NCBI RefSeq assembly: GCF_000327385.1
Contig: NW_008708133.1
Span: forward strand, 2,640,462 to 2,704,461
From: Lottia gigantea
Lineage: Eukaryota; Mollusca; Gastropoda; Lottiidae
Reading direction: 5' to 3'
Length of the DNA stretch: 64,000 nt
Positions 25,401-37,098 of the stretch are shown piece by piece (position 1 is the first letter of the stretch; each line of letters opens with the position of its first letter). The notes under the pieces were generated by a model, which was not told where the DNA came from, did no database searches, and was given only the letters and a program-made list of their open reading frames with translations. The position numbers and the translations under genes are program-made.

Positions 25401-28400
25401 CTTAAATTCCTAAATTCTTTCTGTGCCACCTCTAATAATTTCTTTTCCAGGAGTATTTTATCTTGTACAGTAGCTGGTTTATGTACTCTTATCAACTCCT
25501 AAAACAAAATAGTTTTAAATTAGATTTAAAATAATATTTAAACTTTTAACTCGTGTGAAATATGATAATTTACTAACATCAGAATGAAAATGCCAGATTT
25601 TCAATATTGTTCACAATAGATTTTGATTAGCATAACTAGTTTCAAGGGCAATAACTCAAAAGTTCAGCACTGAAATATAGTCATACTCCCATCTCAATAC
25701 CTCTTAGCTGTAGGAGTGCAAAAAAATTTCTTACTTCTATTGTACTAATGACGGATCTTGGTTACACTAATGGGTGGACAAATTTGGGAAACTATATTTA
25801 ATACAAGTTCATTTCAACATATAACTAAACATTCAAAATTTTAACACAAAATATAAAATTGAGTTTATAGTCTATCCTTCAAAATCTGGAACAGAAGGCA
25901 CTCTTTTTTAAGCATACCCAATATTTTCATCAATGAATATGATGTCATACTTACAGTAAGAGAGTATTTGATAGCCTGTGGTATACGACTAGCAATAGAC
26001 AATGTAGGATGAAATTCTAGCATAAACACATTTTTTAAAGCTGACCTAGTTAGATTAACTGATATTGGTTGTTTTGGTATAATACGATACGGTAAACCAA
26101 ACTCTGCATCACCATCTCTACATACACGCTGTATATATTCTCTTTCTTCTTCTATCTACAAAATATAATAACATTACAATAATCAATATACAGTAATCAG
26201 GATTATATTAAGAATTCAACTACAGCTGCATAAAGACACAATGGTCCTTTGTGCCGCAACTGTGTACATTACAGAGCCGTATTATAATCACTGAAAATAA
26301 AAAATATTCATTTGCTCAGTTCAATGAGGAGCAGAAAAGTGGGATGTAAAACTTCAATTTGTTTCAATTTGATAATAAACATAAGCATACCTGTTTATCC
26401 AGAATATTTTTAACTAATGTAGAAGTATGGTGCAATATAACACATTCTGTACGATAAGACTGTATAAAATAAGGTGCTGTAAAGTCATATCGTGGACGTC
26501 TATAGATAATATCAGTCATAACTTGTGCCAGACCTCTCTTCTCATCTCGATCATACACATGTTGATAGGCTTCATAATAACAATCTAATAACTACAATAA
26601 CAAGATAATATTAAACATAACTACAATAACAAGATAATATTAAACATAATTACAATAACAAGATAATATTAAACATAATTACAATAACAAGATAATATTA
26701 AACATAATTACAATAACAAGATAATATTAAACATAATTACAATAACAAGATAATATTAAACATAACTACAATAACAAGATAATATTAAACATAATTACAA
26801 TAACAAGATAATATTAAACATAACTACAATAACAAGATAATATAAAAAAAAATAACTACAATAACAAGATAATATTAAACATAACTACAATAACAAGATA
26901 ATATTGAACATAACTACAATAACAAGATAATATTAAACATAACTACAATAACAAGATAATATAAAAGATAGTGGATCACAGCCATATACACCCACCACGG
27001 CATGCGGATAGTAAAAACAAAACATCCATTTTAAGTTTCATCAAAATCGGTTGAAAACTAAGTAATAGCATATTCAACATTTTGAGGCAAAGGCAATTAC
27101 TCTGCTTCTAATGGTCAAAATAGCTCAAATTCGAACTTGATCTCCGTTTTATGACTATGTATACACATACCGAGTTTCATTTGATTCCATTAAAAAATCT
27201 AGTTTTTAGAGCGTTTACAAGCAAATGTTGATGGATGGACGGACAGGGGTGCCGACAACATACATCCTCATAGAGAGATGTGGGCGTATAATAAAACAGG
27301 AATTAAACTATATTTAAACAAAGTCTATCACTTACCTCTCGCTTATTTTCAATAAAAGCAGCTTCGTTACTCCATAAATCTAACAATATACCAATTCTAT
27401 CAACTTCTTGATGGGCATATGTTGGAATATCAAAATCTCCTACAGTTTGCTATAAACAGGCACAGAAAAATTTATGTTGTTTCTAATTCTAATGAAATAA
27501 AAAGAATCAGAGCAAATATTTTTAACATGGTAAACTGCAATGATTATAGAAATACTTACTGATCTTAGTCGAACAGATTCATTTATTTTCATTCTAGATA
27601 CAAGACGTAATTCTTTATCTTTATTTATATAATGTGTAGCTACTAACAGTAATGTTTTCTCCATTTCCCTATAAAAATAGCATAAATATCACATAGCTTG
27701 ATAAAATCTTTCTTGGAATATATATACAAATTATATGAGACCATTACCTTCATGATCTAGTACATGAATATTTGACTATACAAAGTCCCCCAACCTTGGT
27801 ACTATTATAAAACATGGGTCACTATAAATCCTAACAATCTAATTGTGTAATAACCCTGGTTACTACAGGTAATAATAAAAGATATAAAGAAAAAAAAATC
27901 TAATAAATATTGAAGACTTACTCTAGATCATGAAGTGCTTGATCGTACATGATATAGTAACCTCTCTGATCCTGTACATGTACTCTACCTTCCTCTACAG
28001 AGTAAAAATTATCATGATTCTCTATCTCTGTATATTGTACAAACTCACTTTCATTTACCCTGAAATTATCATATATGTTTATACATCAACAATATCAGTT
28101 AACTTCATTAGGAATACAATGGATCCCTTTCTTCTGTATCTTTCTGACCTAGCATTCCATGTTTCAATGTAAGAGTTTTGACAGCTTCAGACTCCATTGA
28201 CTCCTATGTCAAATTAAGTTCAAAACAATTATTGAAAACTAAGTGTTCGTTGATCAATTTTGATGAAACATTTTAATTTTACAGAAGAGAATGGTAAAGA
28301 AGTGCATAATTTTTGGTATAAACTAGATATAGTTTAAAATAGATAAAAAGTAAAGAAGTATATAGTAAATGACTAACTTGTAATCAGCAGGTGTATTATG

Positions 28401-31400
28401 TAAATAACCATGATAATTTATACCACCACCACCACCTTGGGTACCATCAGACTCAGTTTTAACACGATGACCTTGAGCACTGAAATAATAACCTAAAGGT
28501 TATAGGGTTTATCTTTGAAGGTCATTTCAATTGATCGTTTTATATGAATATTGCTGTGAAACAACTTATATTAAAATTGACAAAGAAAGTGAAAATTGGT
28601 AGTCACCAATCTAATAAAAACATGAATTCTATTTATTGTTCTAAAGAGTAATGTCTGAAATCTGAAAGTTGTCTGTCATGGTATGACAACTGAACTAATA
28701 TAACAACAAGGTTTACACTCAATATATTAAAACTGACCTGGTTTTTTGGTACGAGCCAGAATCATGTGATAGTCCACCATCATTGATAGTTAATGTTCTT
28801 TCAATAGATCGGAAATAATTTAGGACACTAAGACACTGAAATACATAACAATCAACACTCCGAAAAGAACTCAACATCTATTCTTTTGATAAACGTCATT
28901 GACACTGTAAATAACTAATCTGTATCACATAATATGTGTTTTAGGATATCATCAAACACTTAAATTATACAGAATCTATTAAATGACTACTTACTGTGCG
29001 TTGTAGGTCTCTGATACGTAGATGACGAAGATGTAAGAATGAAAGAAAGGCACCAGGAACTGAGGTATTACCATCATCATTTTCTTCTCCTTCATCCAAT
29101 CCTTAAATAAAATAGTGTTCTTCTAGTATACTCATGTCTATGCTTGAAATATACACTGGTTAAAGCTCTTAATCAGATATTTATATTTGAAAGATAAAAT
29201 ATCTAGCAAAGTTTTCTTGCTGCAAAGGATCAATCATGTTAAAAAGACAACCAGGTACAGTAATTAATAAGAAAGTAAGAAAGAAAAGAATTTACCTAAC
29301 ATTTGAACAGTATTTTTATAGTCATAACTATCTCGACGTTTCTTTTTATTTTTAGTATTTCTGTTATTATAGTTACTATCAGAATCATCATTATCTAAAT
29401 CCATTACTTCATCATCTTCTTTACTTCCACTGTAAATAAACAATATTTAGTAATAATTTATGAGTGAAAAGGACAAGGTAATATTGAAATGCATTGCCTA
29501 TTCCTCACAGGCTTTCTTATAACTACGAAAAGTTCCCAATACTTATGTGTATCACAGATCTCTACAGAGGTTTCTACCAACCAAGACATTAAGATGATGG
29601 ATTTTTATATTGCATGTTAAGGTCAATCAGTTTGGTATATAAAAACCATAGAAATAAAATGACAAACTTTCTGAAAATATTGACACCCCTCCTAACACTT
29701 GAAAAGTTAATAGAGAATTTATAGGAGAATAATTTAGATTAAGTAACTAGTAATTAAGAATATCCATACTAACGTGGTATACAGACTATGATTAGAATAT
29801 ATTTTTTTCCAGACACTAGCTGTATTATATGATGTAGGATGTGTTGTTACTGAAGCAGGATGTATACTAGGTGGATCCCGTACTGACATAGCATGTGCTC
29901 TCATAGTATCTTGTACTTTCTACAATCATATATGTGTAAAGATCAGGAAATCATACATGTGTGAGACAGGCCATGAAATATCTGGAGATTGGGGTAATCG
30001 CAAAATATGCTTGATTATTGACGTCATAAATAGTAATAGTGGATTTGCAAGAACCACATATTTCAGATTGAAAATTTGGCCGGTGCAAATTGATGCCATC
30101 AATGTCCCTTTAAGCACTGATCTTAACCCAGTATTACTTAAAAACTTCCATGTTACAAAGAACAGTTTCAATTTTAAGAGGAAGTGTTAATAAAACTTTT
30201 ATCCATACAATAATAAGGAAAATATATGTTTAATTCTATGTACAGGAATATCATTAGTTATTATGTTCATGATATAGTATACCTCTACATCTTGTACATG
30301 TATAAAATGAGCCAAATCTTTGAGTAAGGGATCTATAGTATTATTCTGTTTTAATATAGTAAGTTGTTTCTCTTGATGTCCATCAGTTTCAGGTTTAATA
30401 TTAATATATGGTAACCAATTACAATCTTGTTTAAAGGCATTCTGTGATGATTCTGAGCCATATCCCTCTTGTCCCATCTGAAATCAGAGAAAATTGTGAA
30501 GCATCTTCTGTTGTGCCATTTGATATTCAACTATTCATTCAAATGTTCAGTCCTCTATGTGAGGAATTCTGGGTTTGATTGGTTAGCATCAATTGAAAAA
30601 GAATCTTGTCAGATTATAGATGATAAGTTGAGTAACCTGTAGAACAAAGTGGAAATGAAGCATCCAGATCTTCATTTTAACCAGGCTGATTATAAGCTTG
30701 TCATATTCAGACACTGATTTTAAACTTATGAAACTTGATTTCTGTCATTTCTTGACAAAATGGCAAACTTAATATGTGTAAATTACTTCTATACCTCTAT
30801 TCTATCATACATTCTAAATGTTTTCATGTGTTCTTGTTTCAAAAATACATGTTTAAACTTTCTATTAATAGCAGCATACATCTCCATTTCATCAGCTGTA
30901 TTATGAATACTTTCTAAATCCTAAAAACAATTATCAACAATGAAATTATTAAAAAAGTGTTTATTTTGGCCATAATCTAGAGAATTTATAGAATTTGAGT
31001 CACTATGTTGATATAAGACATGTTCATATTTCATGTCTAATAAAACGAGTCACAAACTTAAATGAAGAAGATCAAAGGAATAAAACGCAGTTGGAACTTA
31101 CGTAATTAATACCATATATATTGAGAAAGAAAGCTAAATGTGGACGTAAACTGTGAAAATCCATAACATGTAATGGTAACTGTAAATTATGTTCATCTGA
31201 AGCTAAACCACCACCTAGAAATACAAGTTAATTCACAATAATTATCTATAACTGGACACAATAATATGGGTAGCAATTACTTTAATAAATAACTTGCGAT
31301 GTTTCAAGGATGATGCTTTCGTCTTTATCAAGCAATGATCATCGTCGAAACGTTATTAAAGTAATTGTTATCCATATAATTCTGTCCAGTTATTCATACC

Positions 31401-34400
31401 CCAGTTACTAAATGCCAGTCAAGGAAGCAACAATGATTATCCTTTATATAATACCTCTCCTCCAGTAAAGATAGATATCCCCATTCAGTGTGTAATAAGA
31501 AATGAAATGGAATGAATGGAGTTTTACGTCCTACTTTTCTGGACCATTAGGGCTAATGAGGACGGGCAACGCCATGCAGGGTGCAATGAAGAAAATTTTT
31601 CCCGGACAGTGGCATAAACCAGCTCTTTTTCGATTTTCCAACTGTCGATGGACAGTGCAGACTAGCACACAGAGTCTCTGTTTATTGTCCCACCTGAACG
31701 ACTAAATGCTTTTTCCATGCCAGCCCCTCTTACCTGCATTACTGACAAGGGGAAACTGGGTTGATAAATCTGAAGGTATTATCTCGAAAGCGTGTAAAGA
31801 GCGAAGTTTGGCCAGTTCACTAAGGGATGTTAAACATGCACAGTCCGTAGAACAAAGGGCCTCAGTTTATTGTTCCATCTACATAAATCAATGCTTCTTA
31901 TGCCAAAGACCTTCATGTCTGCATCAATGACAGGGGAAACAGGATTGAAAAATCCAAAGGGATGATCTCAACCTAGTAAGCAAGAGTAAAGAAACAAGTG
32001 ACTATCTTGCAGAAGTTACCCTCTAAAATACAAAAAAAATTTATTGGATAATTATCAATATTATCAGATAAAGTATCATTAAGCTTTCTTGTCTAAAAAA
32101 TATCTAACCTGTAGCTGCAGCAGCATAAATTGCTGAAGAAGATGGAAGTGGTTGTGTTGATAACAGTGCTGTAGATAATGGTGGAGGTGCTGGAACTGGA
32201 GGGGTCATTAATGATGATCGTGATGACGTAGGTCGTGATAAACCAGATCCTGGTCGTGATGATAGGCCTAAAACATCATCCTGATATCGGGATGCAATTT
32301 TAGTTACATGTGCTAAATCTTCCTACAATATATATATATATATATATATCATTCTTTAATCTTTTCACATTAAAAACATTTAATCAGTTCTAATACCAAG
32401 AACTAATATACAGTATATACATATATAACTATACTTTCTCATACTTTCAAACCTCAATTATTTATCTACATCCTATCATTAACAAATTAATTATTAGTGA
32501 GGTACATAATATTGCTGAAGTTTCATCTGCTCTGGAATTTTAAGATTAGCTTAGTTCAACCTGAATAATGATTAAGTGCCATGGGTTTGAATCCTCATAA
32601 ATGTAAGGAAAATGTTGATGATATGTGATCCCTTAGCCAATTCCAACAAACTTTAAAACCAGAAAACCAAATAACCTCTTCCTCATTTTCATCATCATCA
32701 TCATCAATTGGACAAATCTCATTTTTATGAGTCACTGCTAACCACTGTAAAACCTGGAATTATAAAAACAATTTCAAAGACTTTTACATCTGTGTGTGGA
32801 CAGACTTTTATTAGCAGGCCTGAAGCAAAACTTGGTCAGTTGTCTGAAATGTTTTTTCGGTTTGGAGGGGTGCAATCTATTTTTTCCATTTATTTATCAT
32901 AACTCACCCTGAGATACTGATGAAATCTTTTGCATGAATGGAGGTGACAAACTAACCATCTTAAATAGATTAACATATCATCTGGTTGTATCAGTGGTAC
33001 ACAGAAATCTTTACCAGCTAGATGGGCTTCCCTAGCAACAGACAGACGTTGAGCTCTTTCTAAACAATCTTCATATTCAGCTAAAATATGACTGAAAAAA
33101 ATATCAAACATTAAAACATTATGATTCATAAAATTCCTTATCCTGAAGGACTTAAATAACAAATTGGTCGACATATCTGACTTTTTAATATTCCGTGATA
33201 GTAAGCAATTTAAGATGAAACAGAATTCTGTAACTATTTGTACTTTTTGTAAAATTATCAAATTTCATGCATCATACAATCCAGTAAACTATATTCCCAT
33301 AAATATGCTTTTGAGAACTATTCCACAAATTTGGAGCCTATGAAAATAAAAGATTTCACAATACTTGAAAACAAGAAAACACATACGCTAATCTTTGTTG
33401 ATAAACTGGAAACAGTGCCTCAATAGTACTGGTATGTTCACAGAATCTTTTCCATCGTAACATATGAAGATGTTTACATTGTACTAATTGCTGAAGTCTG
33501 TCAGTAAAATGCTGAAACAAGATTAAACAATTAATTTACTGGTGCAAAAAGCTAACAAGAATTTAAACATACCATTGCAAAAGGCATAGAAAATATGTTG
33601 AATGGTTGTTTGCCAGACTAGTGAGTTGAAATGAGCCACTGACAGCCAATATAGCTTGTGTTACAGTGAGATGAGTATAGTAGCTTGTTAAATTTCCATA
33701 CAGCTGACTAAACACTTTTATTTCCATCAGAACTAACCCAACCCAGGTAATATAACTGAAATGAAACTGAATGACTGTACCTGATGAAGTAATAAAGGTA
33801 AATTTTCAATGGAATATTCTGTAGATTCACATGTTATCAGTTCTTCTTTCATAATATCAGCCTGACATTTTAATGGTGCAGCTTCACTAACCTGTCATAG
33901 TAAAACAACTGAATGAAATCATCTCAAATACAATTTCAATTTTAGTGTTTCCTTACTGTTACTTGTCATGTATCATGTTTGTGCTCAACTAAAATTATTA
34001 CTTCCTGGTAGTACTATGTCACTAATACAACAGACAATGTAAAACCATTTCTTAAGATGTTTTTAGTTAGGTTTGCATACATTATAAATCAAAAATGAAT
34101 GAAATATTGTGACGAAAAAATGCAACAAAATTTTAAGCTGTAGATCAATCAGTTCTACTTCTTCTAAAATTATATTAGTATACAGTGGAGCCGCGTTTAT
34201 CCGGTTGCCAATAATCCGGACACCCCGATATCCGCACGCTTTTTACTGGGAAAGAAATATTTACTATGTAAAAGTAATTGGGTGCTCCGGTTTCCGGTTC
34301 TGCACGGCTGTGATTGGGAACCAATTATCAAATTCTATAGTAATTAGTATTCATCATTCGGTCGCTTGTTACTGTGAGTTCTTCTAACTGGCTTCCGGAT

Positions 34401-35701
34401 TAGCGGTATTTTTTATGTCGCGTGATTGGTGTTTAATAAATCCTCATTATGAGATTAAGCAATTAATTTAGGGCGAATAATTGTTTGCCACCTGGGTGGT
34501 GAATATCCTCGGCCATTAATTTAATCATCACGTGTAAGCTGTCTTTCGTTCAATCATACCTGAATACCATTTTATTTATTAGCAAAACAGGTTTCCCGAT
34601 TAGTATTATTCGTTAATCGGTGTTTAATAAATCATTATTTGAGAATATGCGGTTAATTTAATGATCTTTCGTTTAGTAATACTTGAATTCAATTTTTCGT
34701 TCAGTCATACCTGAATTCCATCATGGCTACGGAACACATCAAACATTATCGCTACGATGATACGGTACGGTAATTTATGTTTATAAATCAGCGAATCCTA
34801 ATTTTAAGGAATGATATTGTTATTACTATACTATGATAGTGAAATTAAATGAAAAATTATAAACAATCGGGGTTCTTCAAAACGTATTGGCCCTATAAAG
34901 TACACACATGTCTATCACATGTTGCGTACATGACATTTGACAGGTGTCCTTATAGAACTTATAGGAAGGGATATAACTCTAGTTGTGGAATGGCATGATT
35001 GAACTATCCGGATTTTCGTTAAACCGCACGATTTTATCGGGAACGGGAATGTGCAGATAAACAAGGTTCCACTGTAGTTTGATTGAAAGAACTATTAGAC
35101 CGAAGCATCCTGTCTCTCGTTTTCGAAGACCAGCTATGAATATTTCTAGAAATTGCATATTTATCTACTTGGTGGTCTGTCTCTAAAATACGTAGTATTA
35201 TTTAGAGTCAACTTGGCAGTCTAAGGAACTTTATACTCCAATGAAATATAATTACTTATACTGTACCTGAAAAATTCTATTGATAACCTGTTTTCTTTCC
35301 TGTTGAAAATATTCTACATCTCTTGGCAGAGGAACAGAGCTTTAAATATAGAATACGGTAATTATAAACATCACAATTAAAATTCAAAGATACAAGTTCA
35401 TTAACTAACTAAAAAACTGAAGAAAAAAAAGCATTAGCCTACTAGTTATGCGCACCAACAAATGGTTGTTGAGTTGACAAACTTAGTTGCAGAGTGGGTT
35501 CAGGTGTTCCAGCATTAAGTTATTTGTAATTACTGTATTAATAAAGAAATTTACCAACCTTATCGTTTTCACAGGGATTCCATGAACCATTTCATTTTCT
35601 TCTAATTCAGACTTTAACTCTGCTAGATCTTTCTTTAAATCTTTTTCTGCATCTAGAACCTTTTCACTCTTGGAAACCTGGTACATCGCTGACAACTCCA
35701 T
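10451..35701 (-). CDS. CCDC162: CCDC162-like protein, complete gene of 49 exons (2,275 aa)
   Basis: Start ATG 35,701; stop TAA 10,451-10,453. Exons 5' to 3': 35559-35701, 35267-35339, 33781-33891, 33387-33511, 32908-33091, 32676-32753, 32109-32322, 31102-31214, 30795-30920, 30283-30477, 29774-29919, 29296-29429, 28995-29101, 28738-28835, 28378-28479, 27922-28059, 27560-27668, 27336-27449, 26391-26591, 25955-26155, 25361-25498, 25051-25194, 24872-24931, 23509-23663, 23213-23306, 22868-22998, 22480-22642, 22162-22259, 21756-21959, 21197-21477, 20774-20952, 20466-20617, 19669-19758, 19216-19406, 18777-18948, 18340-18490, 17226-17363, 16841-17019, 16668-16731, 16383-16482, 16044-16200, 15625-15725, 15181-15329, 14636-14806, 14309-14404, 12371-12559, 11644-11713, 11270-11445, 10451-10573. 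All introns are GT-AG, phases join, and the sum is 6,828 nt. The N-terminus (DLAELKSELEENEMVHGIP, SSVPLPRDVEYF, ENLPLLL) fits the DUF4549 region. Internal matches to the family include HLRIRDLQR, LLDLWSNEAAFIENKRE and GLAQVMTDIIYRRPR. Residues about 1700-2150 are long charged helices, probably coiled coil; the last 120 are Ser/Pro/Arg-rich. Function is poorly known; a ciliary role is only suspected. Confidence 0.88.
10765..10979. mobile_element. Fold-back MITE in the last CCDC162 intron (215 bp)
   Basis: Two arms of about 85 bases are inverted copies: TGATGGGCTTCTTGAACATT with GCCAGCCAATCAAAT and CCCTCTCCAA on the left; the complement, ending GTTCAAGAGGCCCATCGTTA, on the right. The spacer is short. 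As RNA it would form a long hairpin. Confidence 0.75.
12030..12265. repeat. 28-bp minisatellite in CCDC162 intron 46 (about 8 units)
   Basis: Units of the form AAGAATGTGTCATTATTAAG followed by AATATTCT are repeated head to tail with few differences. The array lies about 105 bp downstream of exon 46 (12371-12559) in the direction of transcription. Confidence 0.9.
12735..13915. repeat. 26-bp minisatellite in CCDC162 intron 45 (about 45 units)
   Basis: The unit is AGAATACTGCATTCTTTAGA followed by ATAATT. Many units differ only in GCATTC versus GCATGC (or GCATAC), and these variants alternate in runs, giving a partial higher-order pattern of about 52 bp. It occupies two thirds of the intron between exons 45 and 46 and is non-coding. 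Confidence 0.92.
17421..18140 (+). mobile_element. Core-repeat MITE, family 1, complete copy in CCDC162 intron 36
   Basis: Left terminus AGATAGCTTGCCAGGTAAGG and TATACGCCCACTGGCAGC; right end with a GACGGACCGACAGACATGG tract and CAATATACGCCCCCCCATTT. In between are four core units of about 170-180 bp ending in TTTACGAGCT-like text. It lies between exons 37 and 36. Confidence 0.8.
18526..18571 (-). pseudogene. Duplicated 5' piece of CCDC162 exon 36, non-coding
   Basis: The first 46-48 bases of exon 36 together with its acceptor (18,443-18,492) recur 81 bp upstream in intron 35 with about four differences. Read in the exon's phase the copy reaches a stop after about 14 codons and has no matching donor, so it is a tandem micro-duplication, not an alternative exon I would accept. 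Confidence 0.65.
19945..20178 (-). mobile_element. tRNA-derived SINE (head and body), truncated
   Basis: Read on the minus strand from 20,178 it starts GGCGATGGCTCAGTGAGTTA (A-box-like) and has GGGTTCAATCC (B-box-like) about 50 bases on, as in a tRNA-derived RNA polymerase III promoter. The body then reads CTTCGGATTTTTCAATCCGG and GTCAGTGATGCAGGTAAGAG. The same body occurs at 31.5-32.0 kb and around 55.6 and 58.4 kb. The 3' tail is missing here. It lies in CCDC162 intron 32. Confidence 0.75.
23941..24812 (+). mobile_element. Core-repeat MITE with a different tandem core, in CCDC162 intron 23
   Basis: Left terminus AGATAGTTTGCCAGGCAAGG and TACGCCCACTGGCAGC. The right terminus has a GGACGGACGGACGGACC tract, ACAATATACGCCCATC and the closing GGCGTATAAAAAT. 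These are the family 1 ends. The inside is unlike family 1: about four tandem units of 170-180 bp (24,010-24,745) containing TTGCACAATATAGCTAATAG, CAGACACGATATTTCGGTGA and TAGGGATCATCTTCATAA. The second unit has an extra internal triplication of a 20-bp GAAAATCGGTAGATCATCAT block. Confidence 0.85.
24010..24745. repeat. 170-180-bp tandem repeat core (about 4 units)
   Basis: Each unit opens with GTTGCACAATATAGCTAATA and closes with GCCTGTAGAGTGAGCACGAG. Units differ by a few percent. One contains a short extra triplication near 24,265-24,310. Confidence 0.9.
26592..26965. repeat. 29-bp minisatellite that contains the exon 19 splice acceptor (about 13 units)
   Basis: The unit on the plus strand is AACTACAATAACAAGATAAT followed by ATTAAACAT. 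On the coding (minus) strand each unit ends TTGTTATTGTAGTT. The first unit, at 26,592, provides the real acceptor of CCDC162 exon 19 (TATTGTAG followed by TTATTAG). The other units therefore repeat the acceptor sequence upstream in intron 18. Confidence 0.9.
26964..27290 (+). mobile_element. Core-repeat MITE relative in CCDC162 intron 18
   Basis: Begins AAGATAGTGGATCACAGCCA with TATACACCCACC, and ends with GGATGGACGGACAGGGGTGC and GATGTGGGCGTATA. The ends match family 1 in layout, but the interior (GTTTCATCAAAATCGGTTGA, GGGCAATTACTC-like) is a single divergent unit. Confidence 0.65.
31239..31393. repeat. Fold-back element, about 155 bp, in CCDC162 intron 7
   Basis: TAACTGGACACAATAATATG and GCAATTACTTTAATAA at the left return inverted at the right as TTATTAAAGTAATTGTTATC and AATTCTGTCCAGTTA. 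The centre (TGATGCTTTCGTCTTTATCA) is also partly self-complementary. Confidence 0.65.
31500..31990 (-). mobile_element. tRNA-derived SINE copies with CATT-rich 3' end
   Basis: On the minus strand the end at about 31,500 reads GGACGTAAAACTCCATTCAT followed by CATT-like repeats. The body is shared with the copies near 20.0 and 55.6 kb (GTCAGTAATGCAGGTAAGAG). A second body segment is repeated at about 31,830-31,970, so two partial copies are joined. It lies in CCDC162 intron 7. Confidence 0.7.
34183..35074. mobile_element. pogo/Tigger-like non-autonomous DNA transposon (892 bp)
   Basis: Left end CAGTGGAGCCGCGTTTATCC and right end GCAGATAAACAAGGTTCCACTG are inverted repeats of the mariner/pogo type, and both are flanked by TA (34,181-182 and 35,075-076), the expected target duplication. 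Subterminal GGTTGCCAATAATCCGGA is also echoed near the right end. No transposase frame is present. It sits in CCDC162 intron 2. Confidence 0.8.
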
Positions 35702-37098
35702 TGTCAAAATTGTACCAAACAACTTTCCAAGTTACTTTTTTTTTTCTAAATCTGCTCCTATCAATACAAATTATGATAGCCTATTTTTTGGAAGTTAAAA
35801 TAACGTTAACCATATCAAGGTTACATTGTATAGACATTTCTTTTCATGGAAGGGGAAGGACAGTTTCACAATTCTAAACAAGATGGCTTGATGTACTTGA
35901 AAACTCGTAAAAACACATCTTTGTAAAGGGCATAGATTGGATGTTCAGTGAAAATTCTGGCCTATCTGCAAGAAAGGAGTTCAGTTGAAATGCAAAATTA
36001 CCAAAACCTTCAGATTCAAGGGCAAATAAAAGTATACAATTGGAAACTTCACACTGACAATTTAAGAAATGATATAAAAGAAAATATCAATTCAGAAAGT
36101 ATTGTACCATTGTCAAAAAGTATTAAGTAAGACTAAGAGGCTCTACTCAAAATTGTCCGAATATTTCGGACTATAAGTATTGTCATTGACTACTACTTGG
36201 TTGAGTTACTTAAAAGTTTTGATTCAGACCTTGTTTCTTTCTCATATCTATTATCAGAGTAAAAAACATCAACAGAAGCATAAATTGTATATATAAGTTA
36301 ATATTTGCAAATATTATAGGTTCATTTTGAATCTTAACATAAAAATAAACTTTCAATACAAACCATTTCTTGATCGACAAGTGCGCGTCTCAAGTTGCTG
36401 GGCAACAGTAGAGTTTCAAACAGGGGACTTAATTAGACTACAACGTTTACATTGACACAATACCAAATACTATCAGGTCCTCTCAATGTTTCTGTACGTA
36501 AATGCATCAGGCTTTTCCAATATGACTGCATAATTGCTCTACCAAGTTATCGAAGGTATGCTTAATTAATACATCATCTTGAAATACTGACAATTACCTC
36601 CCTTTATTTTTCTAAAACAGGCTTTACGTGAAACCTTCAGACTACAAACAACTTTCCATTTGGCCTGGCCTTGCATAATCATGTCAAACGAAAAGAAAGA
36701 AGTTTTACGTCCATCATGTTTCAAGAGGAAGAATAGTTAAATAAATATACCAAATTAACCAAGGTCTCCAAAGTGATAAATTCACAGAATAGCATTAAGG
36801 TGAGCATCCTCTTTTAAGCTCTCAACACTAGCTCTACTTTCTTTTCCAGAAAACGCTTCTATATAAATTAAACTCAAATCCAATTTATATCTATAATTCA
36901 GCAGACCAAAATTCAATCAATTTCTTCCTCTTTTCTTAATGCTATTTGAGCAGGGAAGCTTCCTTTTAAGAAGTGATAAAGCCTATTCTGTAGAATATAA
37001 TTAAGTTCTCATTGAGATAAAGATAGGCGTACTGATTTCTCGTCTGAACACCACTGAACTAAAAAGTACATAACAACATGAGTTTATACAAATATTCT
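35702..37098. other. Intergenic region between CCDC162 and NOL8
   Basis: Both neighbours lie on the minus strand, so this holds the NOL8 3' flank and the CCDC162 promoter and 5' UTR. A SINE tail relic (AGTTTTACGTCCATCATG) is at about 36,700. The rest is AT-rich. A 60-codon plus-strand frame at 35,948 has no family resemblance. I see no clear TATA box upstream of the CCDC162 start. Confidence 0.45.

Noticed and set aside
35948-36130. 60-codon plus-strand frame upstream of CCDC162
   Set aside because: No family resemblance, no splice partner, length expected by chance in AT-rich DNA.
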